Assembly: GCA_003049485.1 (NCBI GenBank)
Contig: PYST01000079.1
Coordinates: 1-64,000, forward strand
Reading direction: 5' to 3'
Length of the DNA stretch: 64,000 bases
From: Ophioceras dolichostomum
Taxonomy: Eukaryota > Ascomycota > Sordariomycetes > Magnaporthales > Ophioceraceae
Position 1 is the stretch's first letter. Every line of letters begins with the position of its first letter. The translations under genes were made by a program, and so were the position numbers. Of the stretch, positions 23,631 through 34,502 are shown piece after piece. The notes beneath the pieces were generated by a model. The model was not told the origin of the DNA. It made no database searches and saw nothing but the letters and a program-made list of their open reading frames with translations.

Positions 23631-24178
23631 TTGGAGCAGGATGGAAGCAAGCTATTGCTCCGTCGCATGGGAGACTATCGCAGCCTCTACTGCTGCACGC
23701 GTCCGGGCCACGAGGACTGAGTTTGCATAGTACGGCCACGCGAATTTGTGATGGAGCACAGCTACGAGTGTCCCGCCCCCCTTAGAGCCCCACCCACCAA
23801 CATTCTCAACCGGCCCCACAACGACCCGGGAGTGAGTGTCAGTACAGGGGCCGAGGAGAGTTTGGGTCACGGAGGAGCACAACGTAGTATGTTGTGTTCG
23901 GCTCGCTGTGCAATATTCTTCTAGTTTGGTAGGGCTGGTTTGGTAGGGCTGACCGCTCTACATCTCGCTATCGCTAAGGTACCTAGGTAGGTGTGTGTAC
24001 CGTCATTGGCGTTCAATGGGAGATTATGAAGAGCGATTTCGTAGAGGTCCGGGTGAAGGTTGGAACTAGCGTGGAAGGGGCCTCTCGAAGGTATCTAGGT
24101 ATCTACCTACTCAGCAGTACATATAATAGCAAGTCGGCTGCCTGTCATTATGCAGGTTCTTCAATACTCTCCCCTGCC
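23631..24178. other. Intergenic, upstream of the AAA+ ATPase and 3' of tfb1
   Basis: Contains a 14-bp unit repeated twice in tandem at about 23924-23951, then a TACCTAGGTA palindrome at 23980-23989. A few short open frames have no support. Confidence 0.5.
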
Positions 24179-26366
24179 TCACGATTCTTCCGTCGAAGGC
24201 CTGATTCCTTCAGCAGCTAGGGCCTCTTGGTAGCGCTCCTGGGCGACCTTGAGCGCAGTGAGTGTTGGCCCAACGAGGGTGATGACGGCCCGTCGGCCAC
24301 CGCTGACCTTGTCTTCGCTCCACTTGAGCTTTTTCTTCGTGCGGCGCCAGTACGCAACAATCTCCTCCTTCTTCTCGGCGATGATCTTCTGTCGCGCCTC
24401 CTCCGCCTCGACAGCCACGGCCTCGATGCGCTTCTCCGACCTACGCAGCGCCTCGACGTGGTACGCCAGCTCCTGCGCCCGGTCCGGGTCTCCCGAGAGG
24501 AACGCACCCCAGAACTGCTTTAGGAACTCGTTCGTGGTGGCGTTCGTTATAAGCACCTTGTGTGTCAGTTCCGCTGGCAGGCCCATGGGCGACGTTAGCT
24601 CGTCTTCAGTCTGCTCGCCCGTCTCGCCTCGGTGCTTGGCCAAGCCGTCCCAGATCTGCGCCTGCGCCGCCGCCCGGGAGTCACGCGACCCAACGCGTGG
24701 CGTCTTCTTCTTTCGCTGGGCCTCCTCGTCACTCTCGCTGGCGTCGTCAATGCCGATGGCCGCCTGCAGGGCGATGCCACCCCCGGGCGACGCCGACGCC
24801 GATGAGCTGGCCCCGATGTTCCCCAGCGCCGTGAGATCGGACCGGAAGTCGGCCAGCACACGGGACGGCACTTGCTTCGTGTAAGCCTTAGCGTCAGCGG
24901 AGGGCGCCCCCGCGGCGTTCTGGCTGAAGAAGCGCGCCTGTTCCCTCACGTTGAGCACGACATGGTCGGGCTCCGCATCCCCGCGCAGGTCCCGCAATGA
25001 GAGCCCCTGTAGCGTCCGCTCATCCGCGTCACCACCAACGCCGCCGCCGCCGCCGTTGCCACCACCGACCGCCTCTACGGGGTCGATGTCGGCCGGCACC
25101 ACGTGTGCAAGCATCTTCTCGCTCATACTGTTCAGGGTACGCGCGGCGCTCCGAGTCGGGTCTGACCGCATCTGTTCGTCGGGCAAGTTCCCGCCGCGGA
25201 ACCCACCCTGGTTCTCGTCGTTGCCCTTGACGTCGATGATGTGCGGTACGCGCTGCTCCTCCTGCAGCTGCCGCTCACTCTGGAGCGTGTTTTCGCTCAG
25301 GCTCCGGTGGTCGAAGAGGGGATCGTCGCTTTCTTTGTCATCCGGCCTCTCGCCGCGAAGCCGCTTGGCGAGCTTGCTGAGAAAGAACCGGGACCAGAAC
25401 TGGCCCTCCGAGAGCTTAGGCACGGTCTCGTTATAGATGCGCTTCACTAGCGGGTGCTGCGTGAAGATCAGCTGCACCTGCTCGACGCTGATGTGCAGCT
25501 TGAGGTCTCCGTCCACCATTTGCGGCTTGACCGTAGAAAGGACGTTGTATACGCCCTTGCGTTGGCTGGTTTCGATCGCGTGCGCTCGCAGCAGGCCCGT
25601 CCGCGACGACCAGAACTGCGCGTTGAACGCCGCGTCCGAGATCGACTCGGGCTTGGTGGCCCGCGCCTCCATGTAAGTCTGGTGCAGCGACCTGTCCTTC
25701 TTCATTAGCGACTGCTGCAGCTCAATGTCAACCTTCAGTTGGTTGTCGTCGAACCAACGCGCCGACGCTGGCGCTTTGGTGTTGACCGTGCTCGCAAACG
25801 ACATGGCAGTCGAACCCGCGAGACTCCGGTTTCCATTGGTCGCGCTTCCGTTCCCGCCCCCATTCCCGTTGCCGGCCCCGTCGCCTGCTCCAGTGCCTGC
25901 AGAGCTTCCATTAACGGCCGGGGGCGGTCTCGTGGGGCCTGGCGAGCCGGCACGCGCCTGGGCGAGCAGCCTCGAGAGCAAGTCCTTGACAGCGTTGGCC
26001 TCGGACCGGGCATTGTCTGGCGACGTGAAGTTGAACAGGTATGACACCGGCTCGCCGCCTTCACTGGGGGCCTTGACGAAAATCTTCAACATCACCCTCG
26101 GCGACGAGTCCGGAGTCTGCTGCAGATCTGAAGAGTGCGGTTAGTCTCTGCGTCAGCCAGCCCACCCGAACAAACCTTCATGGACCGGGATCAGGCAGAA
26201 CCAGCCAGACCCGGTCACACTTACTTGTGATTGTGTCGATGCTCAGAGAAACAGCCGCAGCGCCGATCCCCGGACTTGGGGTCCATGTCACAGCCGTCAG
26301 ATTGTCGGCCACGGCGATAGTGCCATCCTTCTTCTTGTAGTCGGCTTTTGCACAGGGCGTCGCCAT
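24179..26366 (-). CDS. tfb1: TFIIH core subunit Tfb1 (p62)
   Basis: Structural subunit of TFIIH, acting in RNA polymerase II initiation and nucleotide excision repair in the nucleus. Two exons, 26225-26366 and 24179-26127, join as A|AT and give 696 residues, slightly longer than yeast Tfb1. The first ~110 residues form the PH-like domain that binds acidic activators and XPG/TFIIE (ADYKKKDGTIAVADNLTAVT, then VMLKIFVKA and VSYLFNFTSPDNARSEANAV), followed by a Gly/Asn-rich linker. Two BSD domains follow, recognisable by FNAQFWSSRTGLLRAHAIE and GQFWSRFFLSKLAKRLRGE. The C-terminal third has long charged helices such as RRSEKRIEAVAVEAEEARQK. The start is the first ATG of the PH-domain frame. Transcribed in the same direction as the AAA+ ATPase gene and divergent from kgd1. 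Confidence 0.95.
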
Positions 26367-27908
26367 TGTGAACAAAGCTCTGACCGACAGCCACCGAACA
26401 CCAAGCAGGGCCCCTTCAAGTCCCCGTCTCTCCAGCAGCGGCTGGTCCTGCTCGCTGCCTAGTCGAAACCTCCAGGCTTAGGATCGCTTCATGATGCACC
26501 TGGAGGGACGAGAGGGCAGGAAACCCAAGCTGCCGCCCCAGAATCCACAATCCAGACTCCACCGGTTCAGTGGTGATGGCGTCCCCCCACGGAGAACCAG
26601 TTGTTCATCAACCCTTTTCCGTCCCCTGCTGGCAATTTTCACGCCGGACGACGGCCTGACTGATATCGCAATTGTCCAGCCCAGCTCAGGCCGATGACTG
26701 AACGCAGTGTTGGGCGGGCATGAGAGCGCAAAACACACAAATACGGCACGGCCAATGAATGATATTTTCCTTCCTGTCTGTGGAGACAGTGTAATACCAA
26801 GCTTGGCTATCTTTTTGGGATATGCTCACGAGCTTGGGAGCGAGGTTATGAAATGGATGATGGTGATGAATAGATCGATCGATAGTTGATGGATGCCTGA
26901 TTGAGACGGGTCCTGTTATCGCCAGAAATGCTTAGGTAACTAAACCGCCAGGCAGCAGAAGGGGGAAACCTGATTGGCCGATGTTCTGAGCGGCTTGGTG
27001 CTCTGTCGTTCAAATATTGGTCGTAGGACCAGACAGTTCTGACAGCATTCTATTCTTATTTTTTTCTGCTGAATATTCTTGACATCACTTGACCCACCCA
27101 AAGCGCACGCAAGAGGCATGCATGGTACATAGAATACATCAAGCTACAAGTGGTGGACCAGCCTGTGTCGCGAAAATTTTACCTAACGCTCCAGCTTTAC
27201 AGTGTTCTTACTCCCCTGCACCTGTGAGACACGTGCCGCACACAGGGAGGAGAACGGCTTGTTGGTGGGGCTTGTGACAGCCAGCGAGGCGAGGACAGTG
27301 GATTACAGTGCGAGATCTGAGCGCAGAAATCGACGCGACCCCAGTGTTCCTTGTTCCTTGCCCCCGAACGCCAAGCCGCCCAGACAGCTGAAGTCCCGAT
27401 GAGGTCACGGCAATAACCCATCCTCGACAGCCGAAATTCTTTTTTCTCTCAAAAGAGCTCCAGTCTCATCCCGTCATCGCCGACGTTTCCTTTCTGAAAC
27501 CTGGATTCGTCTTTCTTGTCATCACCCTTATAAAAGCCCGTAGCTTCTGACTGACATCTCCCAAATTCCTGTCCAACTCAGCCGCTCATTTTTGCCGCCC
27601 CTTTTCAGGTCGGGACGAGCATATGTGATCAATGCCTCTGTAATTTCTGTTTGCTTGCTGCCCCTTGCGCAAGTAGAACGAACAACTGCGTTGCTTCATT
27701 GCTCGTTTACAACGGCAGTAAAAGTAGGTCGCCCGATCCCAATTCCAATCCTAGCCGGCGTCTGATCTGTTCTAATTTGTGTTCCACCTACTAGATCCTC
27801 GGTTACGATACCTCATTGCTGCCCCGGCTCCCAGCATTCGTCGTTGTCCTTGCCCGCCACCTACCTACTACGACCTTGGTACCTAGGTAGCCAATTGCAC
27901 CCTCAAAG
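26367..27908. other. Divergent promoter region of tfb1 and kgd1
   Basis: A 1.5-kb spacer. It holds CCAAT boxes on either strand (for example near 26974, 27012, 27746 and 27891), a CACGTG at about 27229, a TATAAAA at 27529-27535, CT-rich leader-like sequence before kgd1 and a TACCTAGGTA palindrome at 27879-27888, only 20 bp before the kgd1 ATG. No gene is supported. Confidence 0.5.
27529..27535 (+). promoter_or_regulatory. Possible TATA box of kgd1
   Basis: TATAAAA sits 374 bp upstream of the kgd1 start codon, followed by CT-rich sequence typical of fungal leaders. It would imply a 5' UTR of about 300 nt, possibly with an intron. Weak evidence on its own. Confidence 0.3.
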
Positions 27909-30900
27909 ATGCTCAGGAGCTCATTGTTCAAGGCGAGCAGGCGTGCCGCAGCCGGTGCCGCCTCACAAACATCAAAAACATCAAGATGTCTCTCGACTAG
28001 CGTCCTTGCCTCGTCCACTGGCCTCTCAAGGCTGGCGGCTGCCGCTGCAACTGGTCTTTCGCCCACACGCCGCCCCATGGCCGTGACGTCCCACAGGCGC
28101 TTCGCCAGCGCGCTCTCCACGCCGCCGGACCCCAATGACAACTTCCTCTCTGGCAACACTGCCAACTACATCGACGAGATGTACATGCAATGGAAGCAGG
28201 ACCCCCAGAGTGTGCACGTGTCGTGGCGGGTGTACTTCAAGAACATGGAGTCGGGCGACATGCCGATATCGCAGGCCTTCACGCCGCCTCCATCGCTCGT
28301 CCCCGGCGCGACTGGCGGCATCCCTCTGGCGGCCGGTGCGGGCACAGGCATCGGCGAGGGCTCCGACATCTCAAACCACCTAAAGGTGCAGCTGCTCGTT
28401 CGGGCGTACCAGGCTCGCGGCCACCACAAGGCCAATATCGACCCACTGGGCATCCGCAACTCGTCTAAGGGATTCGGCAACATCAAGCCCAAGGAGCTGG
28501 GGCTCGACTACTACCAGTTTACCGAAAACGACCTCGACACTGAGTACACGCTGGGTCCCGGGATCCTGCCGCGGTTCAAGCGTGAGGGCCACGAGAAGAT
28601 GACCCTGCGTGAGATTGTGGCCGCCTGCGAGAAGATCTACTGCGGGTCCTACGGCGTCGAGTTCATCCACATCCCAGACCGCGAAAAGTGCGACTGGCTG
28701 CGCGAGCGCATCGAGGTGCCGCAGCCGTTCAAGTACTCGATCGATGAGAAGCGGCGCATCCTCGACCGGCTCATATGGAGCTCCAGCTTCGAGTCCTTCC
28801 TGGCTACCAAGTACCCCAACGACAAGCGCTTCGGCCTGGAGGGCTGCGAGACTCTCGTGCCCGGCATGAAGGCGCTGATCGACCGCAGCGTCGACTACGG
28901 CGTGAAGGACATCGTCATCGGCATGCCCCATCGCGGTCGCCTGAACGTTCTTAGCAACGTGGTGCGCAAGCCGAACGAGTCCATCTTCAGCGAGTTTGCC
29001 GGCACGGGCGCGGCCGAGGATGAGGGGTCGGGCGACGTGAAGTACCACCTGGGCATGAACTTCGAGCGGCCCACGCCGTCGGGCAAGCGCGTGCAGCTGT
29101 CGCTGGTGGCCAACCCGTCGCACCTCGAGGCCGAGGACCCCGTGGTGCTGGGCAAGACGCGCGCCATCCAACACTACAACAACGACGAGGCGACGCACCG
29201 CACCGCCATGGGCGTGCTGCTGCACGGCGACGCGGCCATCGCGGGCCAGGGCGTCGTGTACGAGTGCCTGGGCTTCCACTCGCTGCCGGCCTACTCGACG
29301 GGCGGCACGGTGCACCTGGTCGTCAACAACCAGATCGGCTTCACCACGGACCCGCGCTTCGCCCGCTCGACCGCGTACTGCACTGACATCGCCAAGGCTA
29401 TCGACGCGCCGGTGTTCCACGTCAACGCGGACGACGTGGAGGCGGTCAACTACGTCTGCCAGCTGGCGGCCGACTGGCGCGCCGAGTTCCAGCAGGACGT
29501 TATTGTCGACCTGGTTTGCTACCGCAAGCACGGCCACAACGAGACGGACCAGCCGTCCTTCACGCAGCCGCTCATGTACAAGCGCATCCAGTCGCACGAC
29601 CCTCAGCTCGACATCTACGTGCAGCGGCTGCTCGCCGATGGCACCTTCACCAAGGAGGACATTGAGGAGCACAAGCAGTGGGTGTGGGGCATGCTAGAGG
29701 ACAGCTTTGCCAAGTCGCGCGACTACCAGCCAACTTCCAAGGAGTGGACCACGTCCGCCTGGAACGGCTTCAAGTCGCCCAAGGAGCTGGCCACCGAGGT
29801 GCTGCCCCACAACCCGACGGGCGTGGACCTACAGACACTGCGCCACATCGGCGAGGCCATCGGCTCAGTCCCCGAAGGCTTCAACGTGCACCGCAACCTG
29901 AAGCGCATCCTGACCAGCCGCACTAAGTCTGTGGTGGACGGGGAGAACATCGACTGGTCGACGGCCGAGGCGCTGGCGTTCGGGTCGCTGGTGACCGAGG
30001 GCCATCACGTGCGCGTGTCCGGCCAGGATGTCGAGCGCGGCACCTTCTCGCAGAGACATGCCGTTTTCCACGACCAGGAGACGGAGGACACGTTCACCCC
30101 GCTCCAGCACATCAGCAAGGACCAGGGCAAGTTCGTCATCTCGAACTCGTCGCTGAGCGAGTTCGGCGTGCTTGGATTCGAGTACGGCTACTCGCTCACG
30201 TCGCCCAACGCGCTGGTCATGTGGGAAGCCCAGTTCGGCGACTTCGCCAACAACGCGCAGTGCATCATCGACCAGTTCGTCGCCTCGGGCGAGATGAAGT
30301 GGATGCAGCGCACAGGGCTGGTCATGTCCCTGCCTCACGGCTACGACGGCCAGGGTCCTGAGCACTCGTCCGGCCGTCTCGAACGCTACCTGCAGCTTTG
30401 CAACGAGGATCCTCGCGTGTTCCCCTCGTCAGAAAAGCTCAACCGTCAGCACCAGGACTGCAACATGCAGATCGCCTACATGACCACCCCGGCAAACCTG
30501 TTCCATATCCTGCGTCGCCAGATGAACAGGCAGTTCCGCAAGCGTGAGTTCCTTTCTCCATCCTCCCTACCCCTTCAGTCGTGATCAATGCCCACTTTCT
30601 TCCTGGCTACCCTTCCCACCCACCCTTCTCCTTCTGAGGCAGCCGGCTTTCTAACCATGAGGCACTCGAAATCTGCAGCATTGGTCATCTTCTTCTCCAA
30701 GTCCCTCCTGCGCCACCCACTGGCGCGGTCCAAGATCGACGAGTTCACTGGCGACACGCATTTCCACTGGATCATCCCTGACCCGGCGCACGAGTCCGGC
30801 GCCATCAAGTCTCACGATCAGATCGACCGCGTGATCCTGTGCTCCGGCCAGGTGTACGCCGCTCTGCACAAGTACCGCGCCGACCACAACATTGACGACG

Positions 30901-31220
30901 TGGCCATCACGCGCATTGAGCAGCTTCACCCCTTCCCGTGGCAGCAGCTGCGCGAGAACCTGGACCAGTACCCCAACGCCAAGACCATTGTGTGGGCCCA
31001 GGAGGAGCCCCTGAACGCGGGAGCCTGGAGCTTCACCCAGCCGCGCATCGAGACGCTGCTGAACCAGACCCAGCACCATGACCGCAAGCACGTCATGTAC
31101 GCCGGTCGCAACCCGAGTGCCTCTGTGGCCACCGGCATCAAGTCGTCACACGTCAAGGAAGAGAACGAGCTCCTGGAGATGGCCTTCACCGTAAGGCAAG
31201 ATAAGCTCAAGGGGGAGTAG
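27909..31220 (+). CDS. kgd1: 2-oxoglutarate dehydrogenase E1 component
   Basis: Thiamine-diphosphate-dependent E1 of the matrix 2-oxoglutarate dehydrogenase complex, converting 2-oxoglutarate to succinyl-CoA together with E2 and E3 in the TCA cycle. Exons 27909-30543 and 30679-31220 join as C|CA and give 1058 residues, the normal size. The N-terminus MLRSSLFKASRRAAAGAASQ is a presequence. Family marks are the FLSGNTANYIDEMYMQWKQD segment, MPHRGRLNVLSNV, the cofactor-binding stretch from HGDAAIAGQGVVYECL to LVVNNQIGFTT, and GHNETDQPSFTQPLMYKRI, then the transketolase-like second domain (SQRHAVFHDQETEDTF) and SLPHGYDGQGPEHSSGRLER. Codon use is strongly biased to G/C in the third position, as in gut2 and unlike mus7, consistent with high expression. 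It is convergent with cia1. Confidence 0.97.
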
Positions 31221-31586
31221 ACAAGCAAGCCAGCAAAGTGGCCCAGCGACGAAGTGATGAGGTGGGTGGGGTAGTAGTAAGGGACGGTCGAGTTAAGCTG
31301 CTGAGTAAGTGGCCTTTTGTATAATAGGAGCAAGGAACGGCGTGAGTACATGCAGACTACGGCGCAGTCTTTCCGTGACGTATCTAAAAAGCCGTCACCT
31401 GACCTGGATATGAGCAAGTGACAACAAGCAATATGCATAAGTTGAAAATCTGGGAGCATGTATTCATACTCTGGGGACAGCTGGATTAAGACATTAAAGC
31501 GGCGGGGACAGCGTCGAACCGATAGAGGTCGTACCCTAAAAAAAAGGATAAAAAAACCAAGAGTTCAAAATTATCTTTATATGTTT
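31221..31586. other. Convergent intergenic spacer
   Basis: Lies between the 3' ends of kgd1 and cia1; AT-rich near 31530-31580. No gene is visible. Confidence 0.5.
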
Positions 31587-33104
31587 CTACTCCGAGACGA
31601 TGCTGGCACGACCCCCTTGATGATAGATCTCCCCGACACACCATGGCCTCACGCTACCATCATCGCCCGTTGTCACAAGCATCTCCTCGACGCCTCGCCT
31701 CTCAGCACCGGGGTCGAATCTTGTACACCACGTGATGTGGTTCACCTCGTAGGGTCCGTGGGCGTTGGGGATCGAACCCAGAACTTTCCAGCTAGGGCCA
31801 TCTAACGAAGGGGAGGATAAGCCGTTGGTCTGATTCTCCCCTCTGTCTTGCGCTGTCTGCTCGACCCCTTCACCCATTTCTGATGCTTGTGCTGCTTGTG
31901 CTCCTTCTACTTGTGGCTCTTCCACCGCCTCCTTGTCTTCGGCATAGACGGCGATGATGCCATCACTCCCAGTACTGGCCACCAGCCCTGTCTTGCTCCA
32001 GGTTGCCGAGTAGATCTCGCGGGAGTGCACCTTGGGCAGCACAGCGGTGCAGTGCCACTCCTCTCGCAAAGAGCGGCGCATGGTGTTGGGGATACCACCG
32101 AGCCCCGACCGGCCGAATGGCGAAGCCGTGGCCTGTTTCCTTGCGTCCTGCTCCTCCCCGTCCTCCTCGCGTTCCTCGGTCATGGTCCATATACGCACGG
32201 TCGCGTCGGCCGAGTAGGTCATGATGCGTGGAAAGCGGTCGCCTGGACGTGGACACGGCTCCCACTGCAGACCCCAGACAGTGGCGGTGTGGCCCTCGAG
32301 CACGGCGACGCACGCCCACTCGCCGTCGGAGTCCTCGCGCCATATGCGCACCGTGTCATCGTAACTGGCGCTGGCGAGCACATCGGCGCCATACCGACCA
32401 GCGCCTGACCTCCCAGGTAGTGCGGGGCACCAGGCTACGCACTTGACATCGCCGTCGTGCTCCGACAGCACCGCAACGGTCTCCCACTCGTCGTCGCCTT
32501 CTGTTGCCCCGATGTCCTCCCAGATCCACACCGACTTGTCGCGGCTGCACGTCGCCAGGTACTGTCCCGACGGCGAGAACGCCGCGCTTTTGATCTCATT
32601 TTCGTGGCCCTCTAGGACGAGAGTGAACTCCCACTCGTCGTCCTCATCACCAGCTCCGTCACCGTCGTCATCGTCGTCGTCGCCCCGTTTAGAGCGGCGA
32701 TGTCGACTACCTGGACCGGCCATCGTAAGGTCTACCTCCGCAGGGCCATCGTCGGCACCGGCATCAGCATCAGCATCGGCATCGGCATCGGCCCCGGAAC
32801 TCAGTTGCACATCGCCGTCCCAGCGCCACAGGCCTGCAGTGGAGTCAAAGCTGCCTGTCACCAGACATAACCGGTGAGGCGGCAGCCCAGGTTTCCAGGC
32901 AGTGCAGCGCACCGATCGTGAGTGGCCGCCGGTGAGGGAGCTGTGGGCGGACAGCGTCGACAGGGAGAAAACCGTCACAGACTTGTCATGCGCCGTGGCT
33001 ATGAGCGGTAGCGTTGGGTGCGGCATCGACGACCAAGCCCGATGAAACAAGTCCGGCTTGAAAGCAGGGAGTGGCGACAACTCCACCCCCACCGGTGAGG
33101 GCAT
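31587..33104 (-). CDS. cia1: Cytosolic iron-sulfur assembly protein Cia1 (WD40)
   Basis: WD40 propeller of the CIA targeting complex, which delivers Fe-S clusters to cytosolic and nuclear proteins with Cia2 and Met18. A single exon of 505 residues starting at the ATG at 33104 (MPSPVGVELSPLPAFKPDLF). Seven WD-type repeats can be followed, with hallmarks such as TGSFDSTAGLWRWDGD, LATCSRDKSVWIWED, LASASYDDTVRIWRED, IMTYSADATVRIW and VASTGSDGIIAVYAED. Between repeats two and three is an acidic insert (Asp-Ala repeats then a basic RHRRSKRG and a run of Asp) that lengthens the protein compared with the ~330 residues of yeast Cia1; such inserts are usual in filamentous fungi. The last repeats are separated by a Glu/Ala-rich loop near residue 415-455. 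The neighbour upstream is the divergent MHYT gene. Confidence 0.93.
   Translation of the reverse strand: MPSPVGVELSPLPAFKPDLFHRAWSSMPHPTLPLIATAHDKSVTVFSLSTLSAHSSLTGGHSRSVRCTAWKPGLPPHRLCLVTGSFDSTAGLWRWDGDVQLSSGADADADADADAGADDGPAEVDLTMAGPGSRHRRSKRGDDDDDDGDGAGDEDDEWEFTLVLEGHENEIKSAAFSPSGQYLATCSRDKSVWIWEDIGATEGDDEWETVAVLSEHDGDVKCVAWCPALPGRSGAGRYGADVLASASYDDTVRIWREDSDGEWACVAVLEGHTATVWGLQWEPCPRPGDRFPRIMTYSADATVRIWTMTEEREEDGEEQDARKQATASPFGRSGLGGIPNTMRRSLREEWHCTAVLPKVHSREIYSATWSKTGLVASTGSDGIIAVYAEDKEAVEEPQVEGAQAAQASEMGEGVEQTAQDRGENQTNGLSSPSLDGPSWKVLGSIPNAHGPYEVNHITWCTRFDPGAERRGVEEMLVTTGDDGSVRPWCVGEIYHQGGRASIVSE
32757..32797. repeat. Hexanucleotide repeat coding for (Asp-Ala)n in cia1
   Basis: About six imperfect copies of gcatcg/gcatca on the plus strand encode the alternating Asp-Ala run in the acidic loop of Cia1. 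Length polymorphism between strains is likely. Confidence 0.7.
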
Positions 33105-34502
33105 TTTTTCCACACACTCTCTCTTTCACTCTTTTTCGTCTTCACCCCTCACTCCTCCTCACACGCACCCGGGGAATAAGACCAAAAATAACAGCCGGAG
33201 TTGTGCTTTCGCTCAATGGCCACTTTCCACGAAGGCACCACGTGGCTCGCATTCAGAATCTTCGTATTTAAAAAGTATCCGTGGATTGCAGAAAGTAACA
33301 GGGCTGCGACGGAAGACTTCCGTTGGAGGAATTCCGATTTCGGTGCGGCAGGATAAGCTAGTGGGTCAAAATGACGGCTTCTTTTGTGGGGCAGCAGGGG
33401 CACACATCTGCCGTGGGGACCGAGCCTCGAGCAAACTAGCCTTCACCTCCATCAACTCTAATTACCTACCTACCACAGTCATCTTCCGAGCATACGTGTC
33501 ACGCTTAGCCCACATCCAGGCAATCTCGGCGTGGGGTCCCCGGGGTTCGAGAAGCATAGGCCAGCATCCGCAATGGACAAAAGCTCATTGCCGCCCACAC
33601 TGGTCGCGAGAGGCTTCGGGGCTAGCAATCGCCTCAGTCTACAAGTAGGTGGGTGTTGCAGATAGGCAGATACACCCCATTAGCTCGCAGACGATGTCCT
33701 GAGACCGTACAACGTCGACTCGAACAAGCCGCAACTCTCTCCCTTACTACCTATCTAAGGTACCTCTCTGCCGCTCTGCCACCCAGGCTAGATAGGTTTG
33801 CGCCAGGCTTTTCGGCCCCGGCCCTAGTGCCCATTCAAAGTTGCTCTTGGCAAGCCCGTCTCGTTCGCCCCTGCACTGCGCTACGAAAGGCATGCGCCTC
33901 GCGTGTCGGGTTTGTGCTGTCGGATAGAGTCGATGCCCCTTGGCGGTGGCTTATGACGGCATATCGGCATACAGTATCTAGCAGCGACAGCAGACGGCCT
34001 TCTGCCTATGCGCCTGTCGGTGTTCATGGTCATTGTGATCCTGGTGGCACTCGGGGACCTCCCTGGATTCCCGGTCGTTCCGTGGCGCCTTCATGAACTG
34101 ATCGGGACGACCATGTTGCCACACCAAGCTAATTTGGTCGGGAAACGACCTAGCCATGGGCCATCTATGGGCCACCTACGGGCCGCCTCCGGGCCATCTA
34201 CGTGGTCAACCTAGCCTATATACGTAGTCGCCTTGGCACCTCGGCAAGCTTGAAGAAGTCGAGGAAGTGGCAGGCTGGTGATAGTGTGCTTGAAAAGGGG
34301 CTTGCTTGTATGTGTGAACTGACTGTGCGACGACTAGTACCTAGATCTATGCCTTCTGGGATGTCTTTTGATTCTTCGATTCCTTCGGATTCCATCGTCT
34401 CTTCGTTCCTCCGTTCATCCTCTTTCATTCGTTCATCCGTGCCCCTTTTGCGCGAGGCTGCTCATCACATCTCCTGTGAATGAACAATCACCGCAGCGAG
34501 GC
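33105..34502. other. Divergent intergenic region between cia1 and the MHYT gene
   Basis: Upstream space for both genes, with a CACGTG near 33240, several ACCTACC/GGTACC runs (for example 33465-33475, 33755-33770) and an 11-bp minisatellite at 34158-34201. The open frames present do not resemble proteins. Confidence 0.5.
34158..34201. repeat. Four-copy 11-bp minisatellite
   Basis: Four adjacent 11-bp units of the form GGGCCrycTmy (gggccatctat, gggccacctac, gggccgcctcc, gggccatctac) lie about 300 bp upstream of the MHYT gene. The units are diverged from each other, so the array is old or under loose constraint. Confidence 0.75.

Noticed and set aside
28380..29672. 430-codon open frame antisense to kgd1
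   Set aside because: It is the antisense shadow of a very GC-biased coding exon; the composition (Val/Ala/Leu/Gly/Arg/His rich) is typical of such shadows and kgd1 itself is certain.
31735..31775. GGTTCGATCCC, a perfect tRNA B-box on the minus strand
   Set aside because: It lies inside the cia1 coding sequence (LGSIPNAHGPYEV) and no A-box, anticodon arm or acceptor stem can be formed around it.
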